Position numbers and translations under genes: made by a program. DNA of 64,000 nt. It comes from Thaumasiovibrio sp047250365. GTDB taxonomy: Bacteria > Pseudomonadota > Gammaproteobacteria > Enterobacterales > Vibrionaceae. This document shows positions 46,729 to 55,135 of the stretch, in pieces (within the stretch, counting starts at the first letter, position 1; each line of letters opens with the position of its first letter). Location of the stretch: contig NZ_JBLBVL010000017.1 in NCBI RefSeq assembly GCF_047250365.1, forward strand, positions 19,267 through 83,266. Reading direction: 5' to 3'. The notes under the pieces were generated by a model. That model had not been told where the DNA came from. It did not search any database and worked only from the letters and a program-made list of their open reading frames with translations.

Positions 46729-46752
46729 AGCCACGCTAATGGTGGCTATTTA
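46729..46752. terminator. Short hairpin between the convergent GH16 and 46779-47114 genes
   Basis: A 6-bp stem AGCCAC/GTGGCT with a 7-nt loop is followed by ATTTATT. It is weak, but correctly placed to serve both convergent genes. Confidence 0.4.
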
Positions 46753-46778
46753 TTCGTGAGTTATTCGTATATTAACAA

Positions 46779-47114
46779 CTACTTCGCTTCTAAGTTGTCT
46801 TGGATTTTCTTCATCTCAACCAAATCGTTACGCTTAAACTCTTTGATTGCTTTACTAATTTCGCGACGTTCTTTAGACAACTCGGCACTGATAATGATAT
46901 GGTCGTCAACACGATCTTCATAATCGCCTTTCATGTTTTCGATAATCACCTGTACTTCTTCAACAGTCATTGTCGGCTTAATGTACTCTAACAGGTTCTC
47001 CAACAGCTCTACACGCTTACGGTTATCTCTGATTTTTCTATCGTTATCTAAAATCTCGCGCTTTAACTTATTCTTACGGCGTGTCTTGCGAACGAAGTCT
47101 AAAATGGTGTTCAT
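46779..47114 (-). CDS. Small charged coiled-coil protein, hypothetical
   Basis: 111 residues, soluble, no signal. It is very rich in Lys, Arg and Glu with heptad-like spacing throughout (about 10-60 and 75-105), so probably a helical hairpin or dimeric coiled coil. A central segment PTMTVEEVQVIIENMK breaks the two helices. The ATG has AAGGA 9 nt upstream. Function is unknown, and it is not obviously linked to either neighbour. Confidence 0.6.
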   Translation of the reverse strand: MNTILDFVRKTRRKNKLKREILDNDRKIRDNRKRVELLENLLEYIKPTMTVEEVQVIIENMKGDYEDRVDDHIIISAELSKERREISKAIKEFKRNDLVEMKKIQDNLEAK

Positions 47115-47537
47115 ATTTTATTCCTTGGGTAAACCCTTATCGATTAACAACAGTGTTTATATCAAAAACTTACCACTAGCGGAAATCATTTTGCTTTAAC
47201 TGACAAAATTAACGTTTATTTAACCTTACTATTTATGAAAAAAATGCTTATTTTTATAGCCTTACCTGCAGAACATCACAGTTTGACCCTCTGTTTATAG
47301 TAAGAGTGTTGCTTTAATGTTCAACTCCACCTAATATGGTCTTGTAGCTCGATGCTGAGCTCGAATGAAGCAATATGTAAAATTTCTACAAATCTAGTAA
47401 CACTGCTTAGCATGTAACCTGAAGAAACTTTTCTATATTGTCCACTCAGCAACGCATTAGGAGACAGCACTGCTTGGCATACAAATACAAAATTATGCCA
47501 AACAGTAGTTAGTATAGGAATGTAATCAGGAGACATC
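47115..47537 (+). other. Gene-free stretch holding the long leader of the cold-shock gene
   Basis: About 420 bp without a gene. The right-hand part is probably the 5' leader of the cold-shock gene, as long structured leaders are usual in that family. Apart from the hairpin at 47470-47505, a small inverted repeat (AGCTC, 6 nt, GAGCT) is seen near 47345. The left part should contain the promoter of the minus-strand gene at 47114. Confidence 0.5.
47470..47505 (+). promoter_or_regulatory. Leader hairpin upstream of the cold-shock gene
   Basis: Arms CTGCTTGGCAT (47470-47480) and ATGCCAAACAG (47495-47505) pair with one G-T/mismatch over 11 bp around a 14-nt A-rich loop. It ends about 20 nt before the Shine-Dalgarno AGGAG. 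It has no T run, so it is not a terminator. It could modulate translation or stability with temperature. Confidence 0.5.
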
Positions 47538-47747
47538 ATGTCTAAAGCAACAGGTACCGTTAAGTGGTTTAACGAAGAAAAAGGTTTTGGTTTTATCACT
47601 CAGGATAATGGCGGTGCAGACGTATTCGTACATTTCCGTGCGATTACGGGTGACGGTTTCAAAACATTGGCTGAAGGCCAAAAAGTTTCTTTTGAGACTG
47701 AACAAGGCCAGAAAGGTCTTCAAGCAGCTAACGTTGTAAAGATCTAA
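47538..47747 (+). CDS. Cold-shock domain protein (CspA family)
   Basis: A 69-residue single cold-shock domain, which binds single-stranded RNA/DNA and melts secondary structure. It has RNP1 KGFGFI and RNP2 VFVHF, with the aromatic residues kept (Trp10, Phe17, Phe19, Phe30, His32, Phe33). The family member cannot be fixed from sequence. The GGGADVFVHFRAI and GQKGLQAANV parts are nearer to the Pseudomonas/Shewanella Csp type than to E. coli CspA. AGGAG lies 7 nt upstream. It is monocistronic, with its own terminator. Confidence 0.93.
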   Translation: MSKATGTVKWFNEEKGFGFITQDNGGADVFVHFRAITGDGFKTLAEGQKVSFETEQGQKGLQAANVVKI

Positions 47748-47778
47748 GCTGATTTCACTTTAGTGAAAAATGTTTGAT

Positions 47779-47806
47779 AAAAGGAGCTTATATAGCTCCT
47801 TTTTGT
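47779..47806 (+). terminator. Rho-independent terminator of the cold-shock gene
   Basis: Stem AAGGAGCT / AGCTCCTT with a short AT loop, then TTTTGT, about 30 nt after the stop codon. Confidence 0.8.
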
Positions 47807-47991
47807 CATTCTGTGATCCTGCCCCTTCCATCGCGACGCGTGTTTTTATAACGATCTCTCCACAATATGACACTGAGCCAGTGTGACACATGTGACTCTT
47901 TGCACAGATATTCACAGCATCGATTAAACAACCCTGCCTCCCTCAAAATGCCTGCTAATACTAATATTGACAACCAATAAAGGAGTCAATC

Positions 47992-49944
47992 ATGCAACTT
48001 TTAAAAATAAGCCTATGGTTATGGATAGCCGTTCCCATCGCCCTATCAGCACCAAGCTACGCAATACTGGAAATTCCCTCAGATACTCAACCGCCAAGAG
48101 GCATTGTTGGCGAAATATACCGCTGGACAATTCCAGTCACCTACGATGGTGAAGGAACCCTGACATGGTCAACTGAAAACTTACCCGATTTCATTCGGGT
48201 TAACCGCAATGGTATCTTCTGGGCAAAGCCTTCAGTCGATCGTATGCCACCGCTTGGCTCTGAAGGCTATTACCCGGACGTCACCTTCACCGTGACAGAT
48301 GGCATAGAGAGCAGTTCGTTAGGTCCCTTTACTTGGATAGTCGAGCCCAGAGGGAATGGTTCTGGCGATCTCATCTACCCACGAATAGATGTACAAACCT
48401 CGCCTCAAATCATTCGTGATGTTAACCTCTCCACCGAGCAGGCTGCTGCATCTTTGTTATTTCAAGCGACATTTGGTCCCACGCCTTCAGAACCTGCTCA
48501 ACTGGTAGAGCAAGGGTTTGAGTATTGGTTTACCGAACAAGTCAACACCGATCCAAGCTATCACCTTCCTCGTTATGAAGACTACCTCGCCTACGGCGAA
48601 GATGATTCAGCCACAACCCGTTATCGGGTCTGGTGGGATCGAAGTATCAATGCACCGGATCAACTCCGACAACGCATGGCTTTTGCCCTCAGTCAGATCC
48701 TTGTGGTATCAGAGAAGGATGCTACCCTTAGTCAGCACCCTAAGCTGTTGGTTGACTACTACGATCTTCTCATCAAATATGCATTGGGAAACTACCGCGA
48801 CTTGCTCCTCGATATATCACGTCATCCAGCAATGGGCTACTACTTAACATCAATAGGCAGCCAACAACAAAACCCGTTCGAAGGCATTCGCCCCAATGAG
48901 AACTACCCAAGGGAATTGATGCAGTTGTTCACTATCGGACTTGATGAGCTTAAACCTGATGGTTCGCCATTTTTGAATGCTTCAGGTGCTCCAGTCGCCA
49001 CCTACACTGAAGCCGATATCGGTGAATTTTCACGGGTGCTAACTGGCTGGCACCTAGCAAACAATACTGACTGGGACGACCTAAGTAACGGTGAACTGTA
49101 TGCACCTTTGCAGCCCAATGAGCATCGCCATGATAGTGGCAGTAAGCAAGTCATGGGGATCACTTTCACAAGTGGTAAGTCTGCAGAGCAAGACCTAAAT
49201 CTCGCTATCGACATCTTATTTAATCACCCCAACACACCAGCTTTTGTCAGCCGGATCCTTATTCAGCGCTTGGTAAAATCGAACCCGTCACCTAATTACA
49301 TCACACGAGTGGCCAATATTTTTCGAAATAATGGTGAGGGCGTTCGAGGTGACTTGGCCATGGTCGCAAAAGCCATATTAAGTGATGAAGAAGCCAGAAA
49401 TGGTGAAGCGTTTAAAGTGAAAGAACCACTGATTGTCATGACCAATCTGGCCCGAGCTATGTCGATGCGAGGTAACATCGATGGAATTTACCAAGATATC
49501 AACACGGCCGATGCTTATGGTCAAATTCCTCTCGGCTCCCCATCTGTCTTCAATTATTACCGGCCTGAAGACGTACCAGACGGGAATCTGAAAGATAGCA
49601 ACCTATTTGCACCTGAATTTACTGTTCTTAATGCTGCATCTTTCAAGGGATTGAGTAACACTCTGCATTCCGTGATTAGTCAGAATAAGAACTATGATGC
49701 TCCGGAAATTAATGAGAAAAATAAGGTCGATATCTCTGGTTGCTATGACATCAGCCACGTTTCCAATTTCGAAGAACAAATGGCCTACCTCGAGCAAACT
49801 TTCTACCACCAGCCTATCAGTAATACCATGCTTGCTACCTACCGCCAGTACACCGATTCAATTGGTCCAAGCAATGGGCGTATTCGATGCAAAGGAATGA
49901 TCTGGCAGACCGTTACCTCACCTGAATACCTGATACAGGAGTAA
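47992..49944 (+). CDS. Secreted DUF1800 family protein
   Basis: 650 residues with a signal peptide (about 1-24, cleaved near SYA). Residues about 30-125 look like a cadherin/immunoglobulin-type beta domain (TVTDGIESSSLGPF). DUF1800 follows, starting near residue 145 (ATFGPTPSEPAQL). It has the family blocks MAFALSQILVVS, ENYPRELMQLFTIG and EFSRVLTGW. Function is unknown; DUF1800/DUF1501 pairs are widespread and probably work together outside the cytoplasm. AGGAG lies upstream, and the next gene begins 5 nt after its stop. Confidence 0.85.
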   Translation: MQLLKISLWLWIAVPIALSAPSYAILEIPSDTQPPRGIVGEIYRWTIPVTYDGEGTLTWSTENLPDFIRVNRNGIFWAKPSVDRMPPLGSEGYYPDVTFTVTDGIESSSLGPFTWIVEPRGNGSGDLIYPRIDVQTSPQIIRDVNLSTEQAAASLLFQATFGPTPSEPAQLVEQGFEYWFTEQVNTDPSYHLPRYEDYLAYGEDDSATTRYRVWWDRSINAPDQLRQRMAFALSQILVVSEKDATLSQHPKLLVDYYDLLIKYALGNYRDLLLDISRHPAMGYYLTSIGSQQQNPFEGIRPNENYPRELMQLFTIGLDELKPDGSPFLNASGAPVATYTEADIGEFSRVLTGWHLANNTDWDDLSNGELYAPLQPNEHRHDSGSKQVMGITFTSGKSAEQDLNLAIDILFNHPNTPAFVSRILIQRLVKSNPSPNYITRVANIFRNNGEGVRGDLAMVAKAILSDEEARNGEAFKVKEPLIVMTNLARAMSMRGNIDGIYQDINTADAYGQIPLGSPSVFNYYRPEDVPDGNLKDSNLFAPEFTVLNAASFKGLSNTLHSVISQNKNYDAPEINEKNKVDISGCYDISHVSNFEEQMAYLEQTFYHQPISNTMLATYRQYTDSIGPSNGRIRCKGMIWQTVTSPEYLIQE

Positions 49945-49949
49945 AGATA

Positions 49950-51257
49950 ATGAAAAGACGTGAATTTCTTAAAAAGTCTCTCGCAACCGCAGGTATGCTT
50001 TCGTTATCAACTGGTGTTGGCATGCGTAACTTAGCCATGGCCGCTGGCGGTGACTATAAAGCGTTAGTGTGTATATTTCTAGCAGGTGGAAACGATTCAC
50101 ACAATATGCTAATCCCAACCCTCTCCGCGCGTTATGATGAGTACAGTGCTGCTAAAGGGGCACTGGCAATCGACAAAAGCCAACTCGTGAATTTAGCCTT
50201 AAACGGGGATCTAGCCTTTGGTGCCCACCCAGCGCTTAGCCCCCTGGCTGATTTATTCGCACAAGGTAAAATGACCGCCATCATCAATACAGGTAACTTA
50301 ATCTCTGCCGGCGATAGAGCCGCATTCGAAAACAAAACCGTTCCGTCAATTTCGCGCCTTGGCTCTCATGCAGATATGCAATCAGCCAAACGCAACGGCT
50401 TTATTGGAGGAGAGATCAACACGGGATGGGCAGGACGCTTGCTAGATACTTTGGCAAGCCCCATTTATGATTTCAGCCCCAGCTACAGTACCGGTGAGGA
50501 AACTAACTTTTTGCTATCGAACAGCTACCAACAAGTATTGTTGTCAGAAAGTGCCAATATCAACGCGTTTGGTTTGGCTGAAGGCCTTGAGCAGGCCTTC
50601 AGGAATGATATGGTTGTTGAACGTACGAATCTGTTTAGGCAACAAATAAATCTCATTAAACAACAGATGCTGTCATCGGGCGCTCAGCTAGACCCACTGT
50701 TAGAAGCAGAACTGACCACGGCATTTCCTAGTTCATCACTGGCCAATAACTTATCTTTGGTCGCCAAAGTGCTTAAAGGTAATGCGGCGCTAAATCAACA
50801 GAGGCAAGTATTCTATGTCGTTCAAGGCGGGTATGACACCCATAACAACCAACTGATAGCTCACCAGCGTTTATACCAAGAACTCGCAGAGGCCTTAGCT
50901 GCGTTCCAAAGCGAGCTAGATGCGTCTGGGCTCGGCAGTAATGTCACCACCTTTACGATGTCTGATTTTGGGCGGTCGCAACTGACCAATGGAACAGGAA
51001 CTGCCCACGGTTGGGCTGGGCATGAACTGGTTATGGGGGACGCCGTGATCGGCGGTCAATATTACGGTGATATGCCCGACTTAATCCATGATGGCAACTG
51101 GTCTATCAACAACAATGGCCGCATGATCCCAACCACCTCCGCCGATCAAGTCGCCGCGACACTAGCAAGCTGGTTTGGCGCACCAACAGATTCACTTGAA
51201 AGCCTCTTCCCTAACCTAGCAAACTTCAACCAAAAAACATTGGGATTTTTAAGTTAA
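49950..51257 (+). CDS. DUF1501 family protein with Tat signal
   Basis: 435 residues. A twin-arginine signal (MKRREFLKKSLATAGML) is probably cleaved near AMA. DUF1501 is related to the alkaline-phosphatase/sulfatase superfamily. Visible blocks are FLAGGNDSHNMLIP near the start, the central YDTHNNQ and the late TMSDFGRS and GTAHGWAGHELVMG, where metal-binding His/Asp residues would be. It is probably folded in the cytoplasm with a cofactor, then exported, and works with the DUF1800 protein. The two form an operon, 5 nt apart. Confidence 0.88.
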   Translation: MKRREFLKKSLATAGMLSLSTGVGMRNLAMAAGGDYKALVCIFLAGGNDSHNMLIPTLSARYDEYSAAKGALAIDKSQLVNLALNGDLAFGAHPALSPLADLFAQGKMTAIINTGNLISAGDRAAFENKTVPSISRLGSHADMQSAKRNGFIGGEINTGWAGRLLDTLASPIYDFSPSYSTGEETNFLLSNSYQQVLLSESANINAFGLAEGLEQAFRNDMVVERTNLFRQQINLIKQQMLSSGAQLDPLLEAELTTAFPSSSLANNLSLVAKVLKGNAALNQQRQVFYVVQGGYDTHNNQLIAHQRLYQELAEALAAFQSELDASGLGSNVTTFTMSDFGRSQLTNGTGTAHGWAGHELVMGDAVIGGQYYGDMPDLIHDGNWSINNNGRMIPTTSADQVAATLASWFGAPTDSLESLFPNLANFNQKTLGFLS

Positions 51258-51269
51258 ACCGTCGATATT

Positions 51270-51289
51270 GCCGCTCTGTTCTGAGCGGC
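51270..51289. other. GC-rich hairpin at the start of the cassette-like region
   Basis: Stem GCCGCTC/GAGCGGC with loop TGTTCT lies 12 nt after the DUF1501 stop. No T run follows, so a Rho-independent terminator is doubtful. It lies close to where the gene content changes. Confidence 0.3.
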
Positions 51290-51349
51290 GATAAACCGAA
51301 GCGCACATACGATTTCCCTGTTCGCTTTTCACCGTTTCGTCCTTCTTCG

Positions 51350-51835
51350 CTATGTTTGGGTTACGAAGGTCATATACAACTCACCTTCATTACCGCCTGA
51401 TTCCCGCTTATCTATTTGAAAGCCTGCCTTTTCATAAGCATTAATTGCACTAATATTCTCGGTATATACCACAAGCATTAGTTTACTCACTTCAAGGCGA
51501 GACACTGCATAATCTTTAGCCAATGAGACTAAGTTAACACCGATATTATTCCCTCGATAACTTGAGTCTACGTACATTTGAACTATTTCTGCAGCTTCAG
51601 TTGATACTGCTTTTAGGCCACACAAGCCGATCAATTCACGGCCAAAGAATGCACCCAGCATGATATTTTCCTGACTATTTTCTTCGATCATTGTTTCAAA
51701 GTACAGTTTGGGTAATATTGCTTGCTCTTGATAATCAGAACCAAAACATTCAGGGTGTAATAACAAGCTAGTCAATCGCACTTGTCGATAGAGCGAGCTA
51801 TCTTTTGGCACTAATGCCCGGTATTGAATTTTCAT
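51350..51835 (-). CDS. GNAT family N-acetyltransferase
   Basis: 161 residues from the ATG at 51835 (AAGAG upstream). A longer reading to 51934 runs into a dispersed repeat and adds unlike sequence. It has the GNAT acetyl-CoA loop YRGNNIGVNLV (R/Q-x-x-G-x-G/A type, here with Asn) following the beta4 strand (EIVQMYVDSSY), and the C-terminal helix-strand ENISAINAYEKAGF. Substrate is unknown. It is the last minus-strand gene of the cassette-like cluster. Confidence 0.8.
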   Translation of the reverse strand: MKIQYRALVPKDSSLYRQVRLTSLLLHPECFGSDYQEQAILPKLYFETMIEENSQENIMLGAFFGRELIGLCGLKAVSTEAAEIVQMYVDSSYRGNNIGVNLVSLAKDYAVSRLEVSKLMLVVYTENISAINAYEKAGFQIDKRESGGNEGELYMTFVTQT

Positions 51836-51850
51836 TTTACTCTTAATGAA

Positions 51851-51900
51851 CATAGCGAATATCATCGGCGCACCCTCATAGAAACCTGCCACACTTAAAG
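51851..51900. repeat. Dispersed cassette-region repeat, copy 1
   Basis: Shares TAGCGAAT...CCCTCATAGAAACCTGCCACACTTA with copies near 54304, 56401 and 57654. On the minus strand it ends in TTCGCTATG, like the 3' core end of attC sites. It is probably an insertion-sequence end abutting a broken attC. Confidence 0.5.
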
Positions 51901-51944
51901 GGTCACCGTGACAACATTGGGGTGACGATGTCACACTTTATCTA

Positions 51945-52412
51945 TTAGGAACTTTTTTTCATGTGTAGCAAAACAACCATTTCACCATCGTGCGAAATTC
52001 GAGGCTCTGCGCTATAGGGTTCGAAACCAAGCTTAGTATAAAGCAGCAAAGCTCGCGTGTTATAATTGAATACTGACAAATGTGGTACAGCCTGATAAAC
52101 CTCGGAGCACTGCAAACTCAGGTGCTCAATAAGGGCTCGTCCAACCCCTTTGCCTTTGTATGCGTCAGACACGACGACATTACCGATAAAAGCGCTTTCC
52201 GAAGGCTTGATGTTATATAAATTCCCAAAGGCAACAACTTGCTTATCGACGAGGCACACTGTTAAATTAGACCTCACTTTAGAAATTTTACAGATTTGCT
52301 CATAATCCCACGGATAAGAGCCTGAAGGGCAAACTGAATACAACTCCTCAGGAGAAGACACCAGTTTAGCGATTGCTTCAAAATGAGTCGCACTAGCACT
52401 CGTAAATTCCAT
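51945..52412 (-). CDS. GNAT family N-acetyltransferase
   Basis: 155 residues from the ATG at 52412 (GGAAGG upstream). The acetyl-CoA loop is YKGKGVGRALIEHL after strand AFIGNVVVSD. The C-terminal NTRALLLYTKLGFEPY completes the fold. It is of the small cassette-type acetyltransferase class, substrate unknown. It lies 26 nt after the next GNAT on the same strand, with no attC between them. Confidence 0.85.
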   Translation of the reverse strand: MEFTSASATHFEAIAKLVSSPEELYSVCPSGSYPWDYEQICKISKVRSNLTVCLVDKQVVAFGNLYNIKPSESAFIGNVVVSDAYKGKGVGRALIEHLSLQCSEVYQAVPHLSVFNYNTRALLLYTKLGFEPYSAEPRISHDGEMVVLLHMKKSS

Positions 52413-52438
52413 TTTACCTTCCAAAAACATGGCGCTTG

Positions 52439-52918
52439 TTAAGTTTTTACGCCTATATTTCGAGCGATCATCATCACTTCATCAGCGGAATACAAGTCAG
52501 AAATCGTTATTTCGACTTCAGCACCTAGGGTGCTTTTGTATAATTCTTGCGCGTAGTTATCAGCTCTTGTGGTAACCAACACGTGCTTCAACGTTGAATG
52601 CTTAAGAGCAAGTTGATTTTTTACCTGAGGCAATGACTCAATAATGAGTTTTCGCCCAATCCCCTTTCCTTGAAAATTCGGCATAACGGCCAATTGTTCT
52701 AACTCTAAAACAGCTTCGGGGCGAAAACCACTTTTTTGAACCCAAATAATGTACCCGACTATTTCGTTGTCTATTTCAGCAACATAGATCAAGTAACGTG
52801 GGAAAGCATTCAAATTGCACGCAAGCCATTCATTCGAGTAATTTTGTCTTACAAAAGCAGACTTATGAACTAGAGCAGCACCTAGTAAATCCTTTTCAGT
52901 CATTAAACGAATAAGCAA
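52439..52918 (-). CDS. GNAT family N-acetyltransferase
   Basis: 159 residues. The start is the TTG at 52918, supported by AGGAGG 6 nt upstream and by the typical opening (IRLMTEKDLLGAALVHKSAF). The loop is NFQGKGIGRKLI after ELEQLAVMP, a textbook GNAT motif A. Substrate is unknown. Upstream lies a short sequence with an attC-like end (GTTAGGT on the minus strand, near 52945). Confidence 0.85.
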   Translation of the reverse strand: MLIRLMTEKDLLGAALVHKSAFVRQNYSNEWLACNLNAFPRYLIYVAEIDNEIVGYIIWVQKSGFRPEAVLELEQLAVMPNFQGKGIGRKLIIESLPQVKNQLALKHSTLKHVLVTTRADNYAQELYKSTLGAEVEITISDLYSADEVMMIARNIGVKT

Positions 52919-52944
52919 ACTAACCTCCTTTCTTCGATAACAAA

Positions 52945-52970
52945 CCTAACGAATGGCATTGGCTCCCCCT
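52945..52970. repeat. attC 3'-end-like segment (degenerate)
   Basis: On the minus strand this reads GCCATTCGTTAGGT, ending in a perfect GTTRRRY core-site form. It matches the CATTCGTTATG ends at 54304 and 57654. Only about 59 bp separate the flanking genes, so a full attC of the usual 100+ bp is not present; it may be a deleted site. Confidence 0.4.
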
Positions 52971-52976
52971 TTGACC

Positions 52977-53510
52977 TCAACCACGCTTTGGTAAGCCATA
53001 AATAGCGTGGCTAATAATACGACCATTCAGGTTTTCACGGTTAGAAATGATACCTTCTAATTTCATCCCCAAACGCTCACAAACCTTGCGGCTTGGCAAG
53101 TTATTCTCGCCCGCTGCTATCTGAATTTTCTCAAGTTGTAAATCAGAGAAAGCAATCTCGATTAACTTAGAAACGGCACGAGTAACAATGCCATTACCTT
53201 GGTAAGACTCACTCAGCCAGTAACCAATTTCAGCCATTTTTAAGTTATGATTAATCGTATTGAAACTGACGTTGCCAACCAACTCACCTTGGTAAATCAT
53301 AGCGCAAACCATCCCTTTACCTTCAGCATAATCAATTAACGATTTACGCACAAAACGTAAAAAGAAATCTTCAGACTTTGCGTGAAGTGGCCAAGCAAGC
53401 CATTGAGATAAATACTTTTCTTCCTTTGATACAAGTTCAAAGTACTTCCTAGCAAAAGATGGCTCAATAAGTGCCAATTTCAATTCACTATCAACTTCCA
53501 CTGTAAACAT
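52977..53510 (-). CDS. GNAT acetyltransferase, RimJ/RimL-like
   Basis: 177 residues from the ATG at 53510 (GAGG upstream). The reading to 53540 would enter the attC site. It is of the RimL/SpeG-like branch: MAEIGYWLSESYQGNGIVTRA carries motif A, and NLPSRKVCERLGMKLEGI is the C-terminal signature of protein-alanine/serine acetyltransferase relatives. Substrate is unknown. It lies directly downstream of the attC of the CatB cassette. Confidence 0.87.
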   Translation of the reverse strand: MFTVEVDSELKLALIEPSFARKYFELVSKEEKYLSQWLAWPLHAKSEDFFLRFVRKSLIDYAEGKGMVCAMIYQGELVGNVSFNTINHNLKMAEIGYWLSESYQGNGIVTRAVSKLIEIAFSDLQLEKIQIAAGENNLPSRKVCERLGMKLEGIISNRENLNGRIISHAIYGLPKRG

Positions 53511-53529
53511 AAAACACCTCATTGCCAAT

Positions 53530-53650
53530 ATAACACCCAATTAACTTATGCCTTAACGCAATACGATGGTTCAGCATTTAGCCGCAATCACAAAAGCTGA
53601 TCAGGCGTAAACAGCCACGCGTTACAAAGTCAGGATAATGGGCTTGCTAT
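53530..53650 (-). other. attC recombination site of the catB-like cassette
   Basis: Read on the minus strand it begins TATAGCAAGCCCATTATCC at the catB stop and ends TTAATTGGGTGTTAT. The two ends are imperfectly complementary. The inner GTAACGCGTGGCTGTTTACG and CGTATTGCGTTAAG boxes are like Vibrio chromosomal-integron attC sites. The length of about 120 bp is usual. It separates two minus-strand genes, in the orientation expected for cassettes read on that strand. Confidence 0.65.
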
Positions 53651-54279
53651 AAGCGTACTAACGTTTTCCAATAATTATAAAGTCCTGCGATATTTGAAGA
53701 GCATATTAAGCCCATAGCACCCTTAATTTGTTCATCACTCCAATCCCACCATTTCATCTCTAACAGCTGAGAGATTTCAGTTTCAGTGAACCTATAACGT
53801 ATATGCTTTGCTGGGTTCGAACCGACGATTGAATATGGTGCAACATCCTTAGTAACGACTGCGCGGCTTGCGATAATGGCCCCATCTCCGACAGAGACGC
53901 CACTCATAATCATGGCTTCAGTGCCAATCCACACATCATTACCAATAACCGTATCACCCGAACGCTCAAAACCATCTTTAGCATCTGCAAAGTTTTCATT
54001 ATCTTGGTAGAAAAAAGGAAACGTGCTGACCCAAGTATTTTGATGCCCTTGATTACCAGCCATCATAAACACTGCCCCAGAGCCTATTGAACAGTAACTA
54101 CCAATGATTAGCTTATCAATATCGGTCCTATCAGCGAGCAAATAACGCGCACAATCATCAAAACTATGATTATGATAATAGCCAGAATAGTAACTGTGCT
54201 CACCCACTATAATATTTGGATTTGTCACTTGTTCTTTTAGAGACTTACCCACAAAGGGGCTTTCAAAATAATTGTTCAA
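53647..54279 (-). CDS. catB: CatB-family (xenobiotic) O-acetyltransferase
   Basis: A left-handed beta-helix acetyltransferase of the CatB/Vat type. The family acetylates chloramphenicol, streptogramin or unknown acceptors. 210 residues begin from the TTG at 54279 (GGAA upstream), which aligns with the family start NNYFESPF. An ATG at 54306 is possible but lies in a dispersed repeat. Visible parts are YYSGYYHNHSFDDCARYL, IIGSYCSIGSGAVFMMAGNQ (with the family's His following), and GNDVWIGTEAMIMSGVSVGDGAII hexapeptides. C-terminal SSNIAGLYNYWK is typical. Resistance is not proven by sequence. Confidence 0.88.
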   Translation of the reverse strand: MNNYFESPFVGKSLKEQVTNPNIIVGEHSYYSGYYHNHSFDDCARYLLADRTDIDKLIIGSYCSIGSGAVFMMAGNQGHQNTWVSTFPFFYQDNENFADAKDGFERSGDTVIGNDVWIGTEAMIMSGVSVGDGAIIASRAVVTKDVAPYSIVGSNPAKHIRYRFTETEISQLLEMKWWDWSDEQIKGAMGLICSSNIAGLYNYWKTLVRL

Positions 54280-54303
54280 CTTGATTCCTATTGGGTGCCG
54301 ATA

Positions 54304-54345
54304 CATACGAATGACATGGAGTCCCCTCGAAGAAACCTGCCACTG
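54304..54345. repeat. Dispersed cassette-region repeat, copy 2
   Basis: CATACGAATGACATGG...CCCTCGAAGAAACCTGCCACT matches the copies at 51851 and 57654. It lies directly upstream of the catB-like gene and contributes the alternative ATG at 54306. Confidence 0.55.
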
Positions 54346-54429
54346 GCGAACGAAGGGGGTTCCATCACTAGTATATCTCTCGTGCTAAGTTATTAGCAAC
54401 AATAGCGAATATTTGGCAACCAAGGGAAT

Positions 54430-54570
54430 CTATGTAGATTGGCTATGCGAGTTTTCACGTCGCATGGTTACGATCGAGTAGCCTAAACTGCGATACTTCG
54501 CGCAACGTTCTTGAAGAAACTCTGGATATTCAGCTACTGCAACTTCACTAAAACCAATACGCTTATAAGC
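54430..54570 (-). pseudogene. C-terminal fragment of a GNAT-like acetyltransferase
   Basis: The last about 46 residues (AYKRIGFSEVAVAEYPEFL, then a short helix ending TMRRENS) look like a GNAT C-terminus with its alpha4-beta7 part (AYKRIGF). The acetyl-CoA-binding region is missing. Upstream, the frame runs directly into a repeat shared with 57871-57930, so the 5' part was probably lost by a recombination or insertion event. Confidence 0.55.
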
Positions 54571-54624
54571 TTGTTCAGGCATTGGGATTAGCGCTGGCTT
54601 CACAGCGTTCAATCCTTATTTGTA
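54569..54624. repeat. attC-half-like repeat, copy 1 (pair with 57871-57930)
   Basis: About 56 bp, roughly 80% like the copy at 57871-57930. It shares GCTTGTTCA, TAGCGCTGGCTTC, CAGCG and TCCTTATTTGT. It contains an internal inverted repeat (AGCGCTGG... CAGCG). In the other copy it begins at a gene stop, as the 5' part of an attC would. Confidence 0.5.
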
Positions 54625-54661
54625 CGTATTTAAAGGAAATGCCATACGTTGCCAATCTGCC

Positions 54662-55135
54662 TTAATTGCTTATATGGCTTTGGCATAAATGCGTGCTTAA
54701 CTTTTGCTTATCAAGTGGAGGCATGTTGTCTACTTGATGCCACCCCCATATTGTACATAGTAAGGCTATAACCGGCGCCAGAATAAGGACCCCTGACTTG
54801 AAGTATGCAGTAGCACCTCGTTTGACAATTGTCGGTTTATACACTTTCATTGATTTTGGAGGGAAACGACCCTCCTTTAATCCTGAAACACCAATCGGTA
54901 GCATAAAAATCACTACAATAAAGAGCGAAAATGGCAAACAAATAAACATTAAATGCCACACATAATCAGCGCCATTCAACCCAAAAAAGTCATAGCAGTG
55001 AGGCCGTTCTCCAAAATCTGCCACCAAAGGTAAAAACCAAAGCTTGTGGCACGTTATTACAGCCAACCCCAAAAGAGTGAATACTGTAAGTCGAATAATT
55101 TTCTCTTTTTTTGTGTACTCTTGAGCGTATTCCAT
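54662..55135 (-). CDS. Small integral membrane protein, hypothetical
   Basis: 157 residues, no recognised family. Three hydrophobic segments: about 15-33 (LTVFTLLGLAVITCHKLWFL), 58-80 (WHLMFICLPFSLFIVVIFML) and 113-132 (SGVLILAPVIALLCTIWGW). The N-terminus is charged, so it is probably inserted by a signal anchor. It is typical of the unknown small membrane proteins found in integron cassettes. The ATG at 55135 has GGAGGG upstream. Confidence 0.6.
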   Translation of the reverse strand: MEYAQEYTKKEKIIRLTVFTLLGLAVITCHKLWFLPLVADFGERPHCYDFFGLNGADYVWHLMFICLPFSLFIVVIFMLPIGVSGLKEGRFPPKSMKVYKPTIVKRGATAYFKSGVLILAPVIALLCTIWGWHQVDNMPPLDKQKLSTHLCQSHISN

